Shown here: positions 26,588 to 36,473 of the stretch, one piece after another
How positions within the stretch are numbered: position 1 is the stretch's first letter
Layout of the letters: each line of letters starts with the position of its first letter
Source: an uncultured Alphaproteobacteria bacterium
Lineage (GTDB): Bacteria; Pseudomonadota; Alphaproteobacteria; HIMB59
Assembly: GCA_902610175.1 (NCBI GenBank)
Contig: CACLUR010000001.1
Coordinates: forward strand, 372,001 to 436,000
Length of the DNA: 64,000 nt
Direction of reading: 5' to 3'
Position numbers and translations under genes: made by a program
Notes under the pieces: generated by a model
What the model was told of the DNA's origin: nothing
Database searches by the model: none
The model's input: only the letters and a program-made list of their open reading frames with translations

Positions 26588-27058
26588 TTAGATTAAATTT
26601 CCAATTTCTTTTATTTGATCGATATTTAATAAGTTGTTTTGCTTATAATTTTGAACTAGTGCAAGACATCTTTTTTTAAGAACATTGAATACTTTTAAAA
26701 ATTCTATCTCAACTTCCTCTTCAGTGCCTTTAAATTTTGCAGGATCAGCTACACCCCAATGTGCCTTTAATGTATTTTTGAGATACAGGGGGCAAGTTTC
26801 TCCAGCTGCATTATCACACACAGTAATAACCAAATCAAAATTAATATCTGAAAAATCATTCCATGATTGACTTTTCAAATTGTCTAGGAAAATTTTATTT
26901 TTTTCTAATGTTTTGATACTTAATGGATGCACATATCCTGCAGGGTGGCTTCCTGCACTATAAGCATTAAAAAAGTCTTTACCATAATGGTTTAAAAGCC
27001 CCTCTGTTATAATTGATCGACAAGAGTTACCTGTACAAAGTACAAGAATTTTAATCAT
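26588..27058 (-). CDS. arsC: Arsenate reductase (thioredoxin-coupled, low-molecular-weight phosphatase fold)
   Basis: This 156-residue protein has the P-loop CTGNSCR (C8-R14) of low-molecular-weight tyrosine phosphatases plus the redox pair C81 and C89 in TVCDNAAGETCP, and DPAKFKGTEEE. These mark the ArsC branch, which reduces arsenate to arsenite via a cysteine relay. About 20 extra residues follow the usual end. It starts one base after the phoB stop, so it is co-expressed with phosphate genes. That makes sense because arsenate enters through phosphate transporters. No arsenite efflux gene is adjacent. Confidence 0.88.
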   Translation of the reverse strand: MIKILVLCTGNSCRSIITEGLLNHYGKDFFNAYSAGSHPAGYVHPLSIKTLEKNKIFLDNLKSQSWNDFSDINFDLVITVCDNAAGETCPLYLKNTLKAHWGVADPAKFKGTEEEVEIEFLKVFNVLKKRCLALVQNYKQNNLLNIDQIKEIGNLI

Positions 27059-27059
27059 T

Positions 27060-27749
27060 TTAATTTTCTGAATCGATAGAGTAGCCAGCGGATCTAACTG
27101 TTCGAATGAAATCTTTTTCTCCTGTTAAATTCAGCTCTTTTCTGAGTCTTCTTATGTGAACATCAACTGTTCTAGGTTCAACGTAAGCGTCATTTAACCA
27201 AACATTATCCAATAGTTGCTGCCTAGAATAGACTCTACCTTTATTTTCAATAAAAAATTTTAAAAGATTAAATTCAGTCGGTCCTAAATTTAATTTTCTC
27301 TCACCCCTTGTTGCCCTTCTGTTGGTGAGATTAATGTTTATATCATGAAACTTGAGTGAGTCGTTCTCTTCTCTTGCTTTTGTTCTTTTAAGTAATGATT
27401 TAATTCTAGCAAGGATCTCACTTGGAAGAAAAGGTTTGGTTACATAATCCTCCACACCTAATTCAAAACCTCTAATTTTATCATCCTCTTGACCTTTAGC
27501 TGTTAACATTATAATTGGAATTTTTTTTAGATTATCTTTTCTTTTAATTCTCTTTAAAACTTCAATGCCCGATATATTTGGTATCATCCAATCTAATAAA
27601 ATTAAATCAGGCAGCCAATGTTCGATCTCTTGGATTGCAGATTCTCCGTCGTATGAAAATTTTATTTGGTAGTTTTGTTGTTCTAAATGAAATCCAATTA
27701 ATTCTGAGATTGGTTTTTCATCCTCTACAACTAAAATCTTGTCTGTCAT
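27060..27749 (-). CDS. phoB: Phosphate regulon response regulator PhoB
   Basis: PhoB is the OmpR-family activator of the phosphate regulon. The receiver domain (1-120) has the acidic pair at the start (VEDEKP), the phosphorylated Asp53 in LILLDWMIP, a Thr in MLTAKGQ and Lys in YVTKPF. The winged-helix domain (about 130-229) ends with RTVRSAGYSID, and R-T-V-D-V-H-I-R-R-L-R lies in its recognition region. It overlaps phoU by 4 bases. Its kinase phoR lies upstream of pstS rather than beside phoB. Confidence 0.95.
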   Translation of the reverse strand: MTDKILVVEDEKPISELIGFHLEQQNYQIKFSYDGESAIQEIEHWLPDLILLDWMIPNISGIEVLKRIKRKDNLKKIPIIMLTAKGQEDDKIRGFELGVEDYVTKPFLPSEILARIKSLLKRTKAREENDSLKFHDININLTNRRATRGERKLNLGPTEFNLLKFFIENKGRVYSRQQLLDNVWLNDAYVEPRTVDVHIRRLRKELNLTGEKDFIRTVRSAGYSIDSEN

Positions 27750-28429
27750 TCAAAATCAGATTTTTTTAAATCAATATAATGACCTGTAATGTTAAAAATG
27801 ACCTCTTCAGCTATGTTAGTAGCATGATCACCTATTCTTTCTAAGGACTTTGCAATTAAAATTGGCTTAGTGCCTTCATCAACAACACTTGTTTCTTTAT
27901 TGTGCATTCTTTCTATTAAATCAGATAATAAAGATTTGTACTGCCTGTCAATTTCTGCATCTTGATTCCATGAGATCCTTGCCTGTACCTCATCTTTTTT
28001 AAAAAAACTCTCAAGTGTTTGATTAACCATTTTTTGGACACCTTTACCTAAATTATGCATTTGGTCCGTTAAATCCTCGTCAAATGAAGAAGAAATTGAA
28101 ATAGCTCTTTTTGCTAAATTTCTAGAGTGATCTCCCATTCTCTCAAGCTCTTTTGAAACTTTGAGGGCAGTGAAAACTAGTCTTAAATCACTGGCAACGG
28201 GTCTATGTAAAGTCATAATTTCGAAACTTAAATCCCTAACATCTCTTTCCACTTCATCAACTTGTTCATCAAGATTCTGTGTTGTCTGTGCATCAGATGA
28301 GTCTTTAGATTTAATAACATTTACTGCAATTTCAATTTGTTTCTCAACAATATTACTCATTTTAATTAAATTATCTGTAAGATGATTTAACTTTTGTTCA
28401 AAGTTTTTATCTGTGTGTGCTGTTTCCAT
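27746..28429 (-). CDS. phoU: Phosphate-specific transport system accessory protein PhoU
   Basis: PhoU couples the Pst transporter to PhoR and represses signalling when phosphate is ample. It is an all-helical two-repeat protein with the repeated E-x3-D metal-cluster pattern (ELERMGDHSRN and SLERIGDHATNIAEE). I take the ATG at 28429, giving 227 residues; a TTG at 28438 would add three residues and overlap pstB. The gene lies between pstB and phoB. Confidence 0.94.
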   Translation of the reverse strand: METAHTDKNFEQKLNHLTDNLIKMSNIVEKQIEIAVNVIKSKDSSDAQTTQNLDEQVDEVERDVRDLSFEIMTLHRPVASDLRLVFTALKVSKELERMGDHSRNLAKRAISISSSFDEDLTDQMHNLGKGVQKMVNQTLESFFKKDEVQARISWNQDAEIDRQYKSLLSDLIERMHNKETSVVDEGTKPILIAKSLERIGDHATNIAEEVIFNITGHYIDLKKSDFE

Positions 28430-28430
28430 T

Positions 28431-29207
28431 TTAACCAAACCTTCCAGTTATGTAGTCATTTGTTTGTTCTTTATCAGGTTTTGTAAATATCTTACCAGTT
28501 TCTCCATATTCGACAAGGTTACCTAAATGAAAAAACGCAGTTTTAGATGATACTCGTGATGCTTGAGACATAGAATGAGTTACTATAATAATTGTGTAAT
28601 TTTCTTTCAATTCGTTAATTAAATCTTCTATTTTTGCGGTTGCTATTGGATCTAATGCAGAACAAGGTTCGTCCATCAAAATGATTTCCGGTCTTATAGC
28701 AATCGCTCTTGCAATGCACAATCTTTGCTGTTGTCCTCCTGATAAACCGGTAGCAATATCATCCATTCTATCTTTTACCTCTTCATAAAGACCCGCTCTG
28801 TGAAGTGAGTCTTTTACTATTTCATCTAATTCATTTTGAGAAGAAGCAATACCATGAATTTTTGGTCCATAGGCAACATTATCATAAATAGTTTTTGGAA
28901 AAGGATTGGGTTTTTGAAAAACCATTCCAACTTTTTCGCGAAGAGTTTCTACCTGTATATCAGGGCTATATATATCAACATTGCCATTCAACAAAAACTT
29001 ACCTTTAACATTACAAATATCTATTACATCATTCATACGGTTTAAACATCGCAAAAATGTCGACTTACCACAACCTGAGGGTCCTATAAGAGAAGTTACT
29101 TCATTTTTTGGAAAATTAAGAGCAACGTTATTGATTGCCATTTTTTTTCCATAGTGGACATATACCTCACTTGTTTGCAAAGCATAATTGCTGTTTTGAT
29201 CTACCAT
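28431..29207 (-). CDS. pstB: Phosphate ABC transporter ATP-binding protein PstB
   Basis: PstB powers phosphate import. The 258 residues carry Walker [10 protein letters not shown], the Q-loop VFQKPNPFP, the ABC signature [16 protein letters not shown], Walker [13 protein letters not shown] and the switch His in [10 protein letters not shown]. The family-specific [13 protein letters not shown] segment is present. It overlaps pstA by 7 bases and ends just before phoU. Confidence 0.97.
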   Translation of the reverse strand: MVDQNSNYALQTSEVYVHYGKKMAINNVALNFPKNEVTSLIGPSGCGKSTFLRCLNRMNDVIDICNVKGKFLLNGNVDIYSPDIQVETLREKVGMVFQKPNPFPKTIYDNVAYGPKIHGIASSQNELDEIVKDSLHRAGLYEEVKDRMDDIATGLSGGQQQRLCIARAIAIRPEIILMDEPCSALDPIATAKIEDLINELKENYTIIIVTHSMSQASRVSSKTAFFHLGNLVEYGETGKIFTKPDKEQTNDYITGRFG

Positions 29208-30451
29208 TTCACCTCCAATTTTCTTCTTACCAACACTGCCACAGTATTCATTATAATCAAAAAAGATAAAAGTAGCATTATTCCTGCAGATGTTTTTTCG
29301 AGGAAACCTCTTTCAGCGCTCTCAGACCATAGATATATTTGTGAAGGAAGACCAGTGGCAGGGTCGAATGCCCCTCCCGGTATTTCCATCACAAAAGCAA
29401 CCATACCTACCAATAATAAAGGGGCTGTCTCACCCAAAGCTTGTGCCATTCCAATAATTGTTCCAGTAAGAGTACCTGGCAAAGATAAAGGGATTACATG
29501 ATGAAATACAGTTTGCATTTTAGTAGCCCCCACAGCAAGTGCTCCCTCTCTAATTGAAGGGGGGACGCCTCTGAGCGATGCCCTAGATGCTATAATAATT
29601 GTTGGTAAAGTCATAAAACCTAAAACTAATCCTCCAACTAAAGGGACTTGATATGGCATCCCAAAAACTCCAATTAGCATACCTAAGCCTAAAAGTCCGT
29701 AAACAATAGAGGGAACCGCCGCAAGGTTATTTATATTTACTTCAATAATGTCAGTTATTTTTCCTGGTTTAACAAATTCCTCTAAGTACACAGAAGCCAA
29801 AAGTCCGATTGGAAAAGCAAAACTAAAACAGATCAATAAAGCATAAAAAGACCCCATAAGTGCTCCAAGTATTCCGGCTGTTTCTGGATCTCTTGAGTCT
29901 CCATTTGTGAAAAACCAAAAATTGAATGTCTTAGACATTTTACCTTTGGAGTCTAAAGAGTCTAAGATAGAAAGTTGATAATCATTTATTTTTCGTTGTG
30001 CTTCGGGAACATTTCTTGGATAGTTTCCTTTGACAATTTGGTCAAGATCTGATGAGGCAGATATATCTAAATTGACAGTTTTTCCAATTACATTTGGATT
30101 GTTTGCAATATAATCTCTCAGCTGATAATCAAATTTTCTTGTGTACATTTCTCTGACTTTAATAAAATTTTCTTCATCTAATCCAGGATGGTTTTGGTTA
30201 ATCACTTGATCAGCAAGATCAACATAAGATGCTTTCATTATTTCTTTTTTGGAGGAGTTACTAGAAACCTCTATAAAATTTGGGTCAAAATAAACATCAG
30301 CATTAATAGTTGTTCTAACAAAAGCACCACTGCCGGTAGAAAAAATTTTATACATTAAAATAAGCACGAAGAACAAAGAGAGAGTCATCGCAAACATTCC
30401 ATAAAATTTGAAACGTTTCTCTGCTGCAAGTCTCTTTTCTAAACTACTCAT
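29201..30451 (-). CDS. pstA: Phosphate ABC transporter permease PstA
   Basis: PstA is one of two membrane subunits of the phosphate importer. The 416 residues are longer than the E. coli protein (296) because of a periplasmic insert of about 130 residues after the first helix (about 20-42). The permease core has the EAA-type loop [30 protein letters not shown] (near 306-335). Long PstA forms are common in Alphaproteobacteria. It overlaps pstC by 8 bases and pstB by 7 bases. Confidence 0.94.
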   Translation of the reverse strand: MSSLEKRLAAEKRFKFYGMFAMTLSLFFVLILMYKIFSTGSGAFVRTTINADVYFDPNFIEVSSNSSKKEIMKASYVDLADQVINQNHPGLDEENFIKVREMYTRKFDYQLRDYIANNPNVIGKTVNLDISASSDLDQIVKGNYPRNVPEAQRKINDYQLSILDSLDSKGKMSKTFNFWFFTNGDSRDPETAGILGALMGSFYALLICFSFAFPIGLLASVYLEEFVKPGKITDIIEVNINNLAAVPSIVYGLLGLGMLIGVFGMPYQVPLVGGLVLGFMTLPTIIIASRASLRGVPPSIREGALAVGATKMQTVFHHVIPLSLPGTLTGTIIGMAQALGETAPLLLVGMVAFVMEIPGGAFDPATGLPSQIYLWSESAERGFLEKTSAGIMLLLSFLIIMNTVAVLVRRKLEVKW

Positions 30452-31880
30452 ATTTTTCTCTGTACTTTTTTACTATTGTTATAGCAGCAATATTAAGAAT
30501 TAATGTCATTACAAATAAAGTTAGGCCTAAAGCAAAAGCAACTAAGGTTTTTGGATTATCAAACTCGACATCTCCTATCAAACTTGTAACAATCTGTGTT
30601 GTTATTGTAGTCGCTGGCTCCAAGGGATTAAAAGTAAGATTTGCTCTTAGGCTGGCGGCCATAACGACAATCATTGTCTCACCTATTGCCCTAGATATAG
30701 CTAATAAAAATGAGCCCATTATTCCAGCTAGAGCTGCTGGTAAAATTACTTTTTTAATAGTTTCTGATTTAGTTGCTCCAATTGCATAAGAACCCTCTCT
30801 TAAAGATTGAGGAACTGCTTTTATGACATCGTCACTAAGAGAGGAAACAAAAGGTATGATCATAACACCCATCGCTAAACCTGCAGCTAGAGCACTTTCA
30901 GCGGACACCGGTAATCCAACGCCTTCACCGACATCTTTTATGAAAGGTGCCAGTGATAAAGCAGCAAAAAATCCATAAACAACTGTGGGTATGCCAGCAA
31001 GAATTTCAATTATTGGTTTAGCTATATCTCTTACTTTTGATGACGCATACTCTGCTAAATAAATTGCTGTTAGCAGTCCTAAAGGAACAGCGACTAACAT
31101 GGCAACAGATGCAATTAAAAGCGTTCCGGTAAGCAAAGGTACAAAACCAAAAGCCTCTTTTAAAGCCTCTTGATCGAAGCCTTCTGATGCATTGATAACA
31201 AAAGCTCTATTGGGATTCCATGCCGTATTAAAGAAAAAGTCCATAAAATTTACGTACCGAAAAAAATTAATGGCCTCGAAGACAAGAGAAAAGAAGATTC
31301 CAAAAGTAATGAATATTGCAATATAAGAACTGCCCTTGATAACATATGAAATTATTTTCTCAACAATTGGCTGTGCATTTAGTTTTCCTGATATTGATTT
31401 CGTAGCCAAAAATCCTAAAAGCACAGGTAGAATAATAAATAGAGTTAAATTCGACCATCCGTAGATCTTGTCAAAATTTGCTAAATTTTTTGCTGCAATT
31501 ATCTCACTCTCACTGGCCATTTTTAAAATTGATTTATCGCCTACGGTCAAATCAATTTCTGATAAATTAACAATCATAGATAGGTTGCTAATCTTATTCA
31601 TAATTAAACCGAATTTTCCAGAGCTCCATGTAGCGACATCTGGAAATAACACAGGGGACATTACAAACATCTCTTGAAAGTTTGATTTAAAAATAAGTAA
31701 AAAGAACCAAATAATTATTGCTGGAAAAAAAACTAAAAGGACAACGTAATATCCATAATAATCTGGAAGAGAGGAAAGATTTTCATTTTTTTTAAATTTT
31801 AGGCTTAATGCTCTTTTTTTACCATAGAAGTAAAAAGAGTAAGAAAGTATAAAAACAAAAACAAGTGATAAATAAAGCAT
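30444..31880 (-). CDS. pstC: Phosphate ABC transporter permease PstC
   Basis: PstC pairs with PstA to form the phosphate channel. The 478 residues have extra N-terminal helices and a soluble insert (about residues 75-145) before the permease core, which carries the EAA loop REGSYAIGATKSETIKKVILPAALAG (near 360-385). Its separation from pstS by an 80-base gap with a 12-base-pair hairpin suggests pstS is expressed more strongly than the membrane parts. Confidence 0.94.
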   Translation of the reverse strand: MLYLSLVFVFILSYSFYFYGKKRALSLKFKKNENLSSLPDYYGYYVVLLVFFPAIIIWFFLLIFKSNFQEMFVMSPVLFPDVATWSSGKFGLIMNKISNLSMIVNLSEIDLTVGDKSILKMASESEIIAAKNLANFDKIYGWSNLTLFIILPVLLGFLATKSISGKLNAQPIVEKIISYVIKGSSYIAIFITFGIFFSLVFEAINFFRYVNFMDFFFNTAWNPNRAFVINASEGFDQEALKEAFGFVPLLTGTLLIASVAMLVAVPLGLLTAIYLAEYASSKVRDIAKPIIEILAGIPTVVYGFFAALSLAPFIKDVGEGVGLPVSAESALAAGLAMGVMIIPFVSSLSDDVIKAVPQSLREGSYAIGATKSETIKKVILPAALAGIMGSFLLAISRAIGETMIVVMAASLRANLTFNPLEPATTITTQIVTSLIGDVEFDNPKTLVAFALGLTLFVMTLILNIAAITIVKKYREKYE

Positions 31881-31912
31881 ACTGTCCTATTCCTCTATAA
31901 ACTGATTTTGTC

Positions 31913-31938
31913 TTAGGGGCAAGAAATCTTGCCCCTAA
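31913..31938 (-). promoter_or_regulatory. Intercistronic stem-loop between pstS and pstC
   Basis: A perfect 12-base inverted repeat (TTAGGGGCAAGA and TCTTGCCCCTAA) with a 2-base centre follows the pstS stop. On the minus strand no U-run follows, so it is more likely an mRNA-stabilising or partial-termination hairpin that raises PstS over PstC, a common layout for binding-protein operons. Confidence 0.7.
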
Positions 31939-31960
31939 AAATAAGATAATTAATTAATGC

Positions 31961-33037
31961 TTACTTACAAAGTCCGCTTGAAAAAGCGTAACCAGCATCT
32001 TTTAATGGATGTTTTTTTTCAGCACATGCTGCAATATCAAATCCCATTGCATCTAAGCTGTCAGTAACGTTTCTTACTCTATTGATAAGGTCTGGTACCA
32101 TAGGTGCAGCACCAATTTTTGTTAGGTAACCGTTATCACCAATTGCTTCATCACTTACCATCATTTGTGCAAACTCCTGAATGCCAGGTACAACCCCGAT
32201 GTGATCTGCTTTTAAGTATATGAAAAGAGGTCTTGCCATTGGATACTCATAAGTTGCAATGGATTCAGCAGATGGTACTACTCCCTCAACAGTAGATGGT
32301 TGTAATTTATCTCCGTTGTCTTTTAGATAAGAATAACCAAAGTAACCAAAACGTTCTGGATCCTCAACTAGTTTTTGAACAATAAGAGTGTCATTCTCAC
32401 CCATCTCGATGATTTTTCCATCTTCTCTGTAATCAGTACATCCATCGTCACTGCCAGTTACTGCTTCTAATGTACATCCAGCCTCCATTACTTTACCATC
32501 AAATGCATCTCTTGTTCCTGAGGTTGGAGGAGCTACTAATACTTCAATTTTATATGCTGGAAGGCTTGGGTTAATTTCGTTCCAAGTTTGATATGGATTT
32601 TCGACCACTTCACCATCAACAACAACTTTTGCAGCCATAGCTGTAAAGATTTCTTCTCTTGTTAGAGAAAAAGGTTCTGCTTCGTTGGAGTGAGAAAAAG
32701 TAATACCGTCATTAGCCCACATCACTTCAATTACGTTTGTTACACCGGCTTCAAGACATAATTTAGCTTCTTTAGCTTTCATTGGTCGTGACGCTCCAGT
32801 AATATCTGGAAATTCAACTCCCACACCAGCACAAAATGCTTTCATTCCACCACCAGTTCCAATTGGATTGTAAGTGGGGGTTTTAAAACCTGACTCGCCG
32901 AGTCTTTGTGCGTTTACTGTTCCATATGGGTATACTGTTGATGAGCCAACAATATTAATTTGATCTCTTGCAAAAGTTTCAGCAGAGAAAAGTACGCTTA
33001 CTGCTAGAGCAAGAAAAGTTAACATAGATTTTTTCAT
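31961..33037 (-). CDS. pstS: Phosphate ABC transporter substrate-binding protein PstS
   Basis: PstS captures phosphate in the periplasm. The signal peptide spans about residues 1-23 (MKKSMLTFLALAVSVLFSAETFA). The mature part starts RDQINIVGSSTVYPY, with the phosphate-binding Gly-Ser-Ser-Thr turn, and includes GTGGGMKAFC, DITGASRPM and PTSGTRDAF, which supply further ligands. Six cysteines could form disulfides. AAAGGA lies before the ATG, and a three-unit Pho-box-like site lies 60-88 bases upstream, overlapping the phoR stop. Confidence 0.95.
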   Translation of the reverse strand: MKKSMLTFLALAVSVLFSAETFARDQINIVGSSTVYPYGTVNAQRLGESGFKTPTYNPIGTGGGMKAFCAGVGVEFPDITGASRPMKAKEAKLCLEAGVTNVIEVMWANDGITFSHSNEAEPFSLTREEIFTAMAAKVVVDGEVVENPYQTWNEINPSLPAYKIEVLVAPPTSGTRDAFDGKVMEAGCTLEAVTGSDDGCTDYREDGKIIEMGENDTLIVQKLVEDPERFGYFGYSYLKDNGDKLQPSTVEGVVPSAESIATYEYPMARPLFIYLKADHIGVVPGIQEFAQMMVSDEAIGDNGYLTKIGAAPMVPDLINRVRNVTDSLDAMGFDIAACAEKKHPLKDAGYAFSSGLCK

Positions 33038-33096
33038 AGTTAAGTTCCTTTATGTTGTTTAAATTGAGCTAAAAATATCCATTAGAAGTAAATCTT

Positions 33097-33125
33097 ATGT
33101 TACAAATATGTTAAAGTTTTATTAA
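33097..33125 (-). promoter_or_regulatory. Three-unit Pho-box-like site upstream of pstS
   Basis: On the minus strand three 7-base units, TTAATAA, TTAACAT and GTAACAT, are each separated by four A/T-rich bases, an 11-base period matching PhoB binding geometry. It contains the 17-mer shared with the plcP and ATP-grasp sites (33109-33125). The phoR stop codon is inside it. Confidence 0.75.
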
Positions 33126-34387
33126 GCATGCTTTGGAATTGTGATTAAAAACTCTGAGCCTTTTCCAACTTCACTTTTTATGTCAATAAAACCCATGTTT
33201 TTATTCAAAATATGTTTCACAATTGAAAGGCCTAATCCAGTACCACCAACCTCTTTGGATCGAGCACTGTCCACTCTGTAAAATCTCTCGGTAAGCCTTG
33301 AGATGTGCTCTTCTGCAATGCCTATGCCATTATCCTTAAAGGAAATTTCGACATATTCAGTCATATTGCTAGTATTCATTTTTTCACGAGCTTTAATTAA
33401 AATTTTAGCACCATCTTTTGAATATTTAACAGCGTTGTTAACGATATTGACAACCACTTGAATAAATTCTTCATGAGGACATCCAACTAAAAGAGATTGG
33501 TCTAAATTAATATCAACATTTATTTTTTTCTTTAAAATTTTTGACTCCAATGAGTTTATTCCAATTTTAACGGTATTTAATAAATTACAAAATTGGTCAT
33601 TCTCATTAGTTTTTTTATTCTCGATGGAACTTAAACTTAATAGATCATCAATCAAAGAGTTCATTCGATTTGACTGATCTTGAATAATTGAAATAAATTT
33701 TTTTTTATTTTTTTCATCGTCAACAGTTAAAAGTGTTTCTAAATATCCTATTATTGAAGAGAGTGGAGTTTTTAATTCGTGACTTACATTAGCTACGAAG
33801 TCAGTTCTTACCATCTCAAGATTTTTAATTGCAGATATGTCTTTAAAAGCAACGCAAAAAAAATCGTTAATTGGAAATCCTGTAACGTCGTAATATCGGT
33901 CATTTGGTATTAATCTGTTCCACTCAAAATTTTTTTTTGATTTAGTTTTAAGTGCGTTACTTAGATTTTCAGACAAAGATAAGTCTCTTAAACCTATTTT
34001 AAGGTTATCTGCATTTTCTAAATTAAATGTCTCTTTGAAAATATTATTAACGAATATAATATTATAATCGTAATCTATAATAACTATTGAGAGGTCTAAG
34101 GAGTTAAGAATGTCTTGATACTCCAAACTTTGTTTGTCACCAACTTCGATGCGTCTTTCTTTGTCTAAAAGAGTCTCTTCTAAAATATTTCGGACTTTTG
34201 TAAATAACATATTGTCAGATTTTCTTAGGTCAAAAGTTTTTTTTTCAAGATAGCTCTCAAAGAAATAATAAGAAATGAAATAAACTAAACTCTGAGAAAT
34301 AATTGATATTAAAAAAATATTAATTGAAGTACTAAAAAACAAAAATAAGTTTAATGAGAGAACAGCAATAGAAAATACAAATAACAT
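33122..34387 (-). CDS. phoR: Phosphate regulon sensor histidine kinase PhoR
   Basis: PhoR phosphorylates PhoB under phosphate limitation. Two N-terminal membrane helices (about 1-20 and 23-43) are followed by a PAS domain (about 90-185), the HisKA box with His203 in FVANVSHELKTPLSS, the N-box VVNIVNNAVKYS, the G1 box DNGIGI and the G2 box GGTGLGLSIVKH. Length 421 is typical. It lies downstream of sixA and ppk with 1-base spacing, so it appears to sit in a polyphosphate operon rather than with phoB. Its stop overlaps the pstS Pho-box-like site. Confidence 0.93.
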   Translation of the reverse strand: MLFVFSIAVLSLNLFLFFSTSINIFLISIISQSLVYFISYYFFESYLEKKTFDLRKSDNMLFTKVRNILEETLLDKERRIEVGDKQSLEYQDILNSLDLSIVIIDYDYNIIFVNNIFKETFNLENADNLKIGLRDLSLSENLSNALKTKSKKNFEWNRLIPNDRYYDVTGFPINDFFCVAFKDISAIKNLEMVRTDFVANVSHELKTPLSSIIGYLETLLTVDDEKNKKKFISIIQDQSNRMNSLIDDLLSLSSIENKKTNENDQFCNLLNTVKIGINSLESKILKKKINVDINLDQSLLVGCPHEEFIQVVVNIVNNAVKYSKDGAKILIKAREKMNTSNMTEYVEISFKDNGIGIAEEHISRLTERFYRVDSARSKEVGGTGLGLSIVKHILNKNMGFIDIKSEVGKGSEFLITIPKHA

Positions 34388-34388
34388 T

Positions 34389-36473
34389 TTATTGTTTTTC
34401 TATTTTTTTATAGACCTTTTTGGCAGCAGTGCCTCTCCCTGAGAGACTAGGGTTGGTCATAAAATATTTATGTGAGTCTATTTTTAGTTTAGAGTTTATT
34501 TTTTGATAATTTCCATCTGAGTCGAGTATCCAAGTATTTTGATTATCGTTAATGGCAGTGTACATAATTTGATATAAAATTTGTTCGTGAACAGTTTTGT
34601 TATCGATAGGAACTAATGTTTCCACGCGCCTGTCAAAATTTCTAGTCATCCAGTCAGCAGATGAAATATAAATTTTTGCTTTTTTACTGGGTAGTTTATT
34701 GCCTTTTCCGAAACAAACTACACGTGAATGCTCTAAAAATCTTCCTACAATACTTTTAACTTCTATGTTTTCTGACATTCCTTTAACACCAGGAACTAAG
34801 CAGCAGATACCTCTAATTAAACAAGTAATTTTCACTCCTGCTTTAGATGCTTCGTAAAGTTTGTTAATTATTTCTTGATCAACTAAATTATTCATCTTGA
34901 TCCATATGTTAGCTGGCTTTTTAATTTTTGATAAACCTATTTCGTAGTCAATATGTTCGTATAGTTTTTGTCTTAAGTTATATGGAGAGAAAGATATTCG
35001 TTTAAAATCTTTTGCCATGTTGTAACTACTCATATAATGAAATAATTTTATAGCATCAGATGCTAGATCTTTATTACAAGTAAAAAATGATAGATCTGTA
35101 TAAACCTTTGCTGTTTGAGGATGATAGTTACCAGTACCATAGTGAACGTAATGGACTAAATTTTTTTTTTCTCTTCTAGTAACTAAGGAAACTTTTGCAT
35201 GAATTTTTAGATTTAAAAAACCATACACTACTTGAACTCCAGCTTTTTCCAAATTTGATGCCCACTGTAGATTTTTTTCTTCATCAAACCTTGCTTTTAA
35301 CTCAACAACTGCTGTTACAGATTTACCAGCATCAGCAGCACGAATGAGTGCATCAATGATTGGCGATTGATCGCTAGTACGATACAAAGTTTGCTTAATT
35401 GCCACAACGTTTTTGTCGTTTGATGCTTGATCTAAAAAACTAACAACAACATTAAAAGACTCAAAAGGGTGGTGTACAACTAAATCCTTTTTTTTGATTG
35501 CTGCAAAACAATCACCGCCAAAATCATTTATTCGCTGTGGGAAACGAGGTTTAAATTTTTTATAATTTAAATTCTTGTTTTTTATATTTCCAAAGACTTC
35601 TGATAATTGGTCGAACCCCAGTAGATCTTCGTATTCAAAAATTTCATTTTCAGATACATTCAACTCGTTAATGATGAATGATTTAAAATTATTATTAAGA
35701 CTTTTTTGAACATCTAATCTGATTACCTGTCCTCTTTTTCTTTCCCTGACAAGTTTTTTAAACTCTCTGATAAGATCGTCTGCCTCCTCCAAAACCTCTA
35801 AATCACTGTCCCTTATTACGCGAAATAGATTTGTATCAATAACATCAAAATCATGGAATACATCCCCAACATAATTGTTAATTATTGACTCTACGGGATA
35901 AAAATAAATACCCTGTTTATCAATAATTTTAAGAAAGCGTTGTTTTAAATCTGATACTCTCATAACTGAGATAAATTCTTTTTTTGATTTTTTATTTTTA
36001 ATTTTAGCGATAAGACACAAACTTAAATTTGGTATAAAGGGCAAAGGGTGTGTGCTATCAACTGTAATTGGTGTCAGAATCGAAATAATTTCATTCAAAT
36101 AATAATTTTTTATGTGGGACAAATGTTTTTTTAAAAACTTATCTCTTAAAATATAGATTTTATTTTTTTTTAATTCTTTTTCAATTTGACCATACGATTC
36201 ATTTTGCCTTTTAATCAAACCTCTTGTTAATGAGTCAACAATTTTAATTTGATCCTCAATCTTCATTCCATCAAAACTTTTTTTATTAGGAGTGAGTTTT
36301 AACTGTTCAATTAATCCAGCCACTCTTACTGAAAAAAATTCATCTAAGTTTGATGCAGCAATACTTATAAAATTTAGTCGTTCTAAAATTGGGACGTTTT
36401 TATCATAGGATAATTCATTTACTCTCTCATTAAATTTTAGCCAGGATATTTCTCTATTAAAATACTTATTCAT
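34389..36473 (-). CDS. ppk: Polyphosphate kinase 1
   Basis: Ppk1 polymerises the gamma phosphate of ATP into polyphosphate. The 694 residues show the N-terminal FNRELSWL-like start (YFNREISWLKFNERV), the phosphorylated histidine region HYVHYGTGNYHPQTAKVYTD and the second catalytic block FLEHSRVVCFG in the phospholipase D-like C-terminal half. It lies between sixA and phoR on the minus strand, overlapping sixA by 8 bases, and is near divergent ppx, so polyphosphate synthesis and breakdown genes are side by side. Confidence 0.95.
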   Translation of the reverse strand: MNKYFNREISWLKFNERVNELSYDKNVPILERLNFISIAASNLDEFFSVRVAGLIEQLKLTPNKKSFDGMKIEDQIKIVDSLTRGLIKRQNESYGQIEKELKKNKIYILRDKFLKKHLSHIKNYYLNEIISILTPITVDSTHPLPFIPNLSLCLIAKIKNKKSKKEFISVMRVSDLKQRFLKIIDKQGIYFYPVESIINNYVGDVFHDFDVIDTNLFRVIRDSDLEVLEEADDLIREFKKLVRERKRGQVIRLDVQKSLNNNFKSFIINELNVSENEIFEYEDLLGFDQLSEVFGNIKNKNLNYKKFKPRFPQRINDFGGDCFAAIKKKDLVVHHPFESFNVVVSFLDQASNDKNVVAIKQTLYRTSDQSPIIDALIRAADAGKSVTAVVELKARFDEEKNLQWASNLEKAGVQVVYGFLNLKIHAKVSLVTRREKKNLVHYVHYGTGNYHPQTAKVYTDLSFFTCNKDLASDAIKLFHYMSSYNMAKDFKRISFSPYNLRQKLYEHIDYEIGLSKIKKPANIWIKMNNLVDQEIINKLYEASKAGVKITCLIRGICCLVPGVKGMSENIEVKSIVGRFLEHSRVVCFGKGNKLPSKKAKIYISSADWMTRNFDRRVETLVPIDNKTVHEQILYQIMYTAINDNQNTWILDSDGNYQKINSKLKIDSHKYFMTNPSLSGRGTAAKKVYKKIEKQ

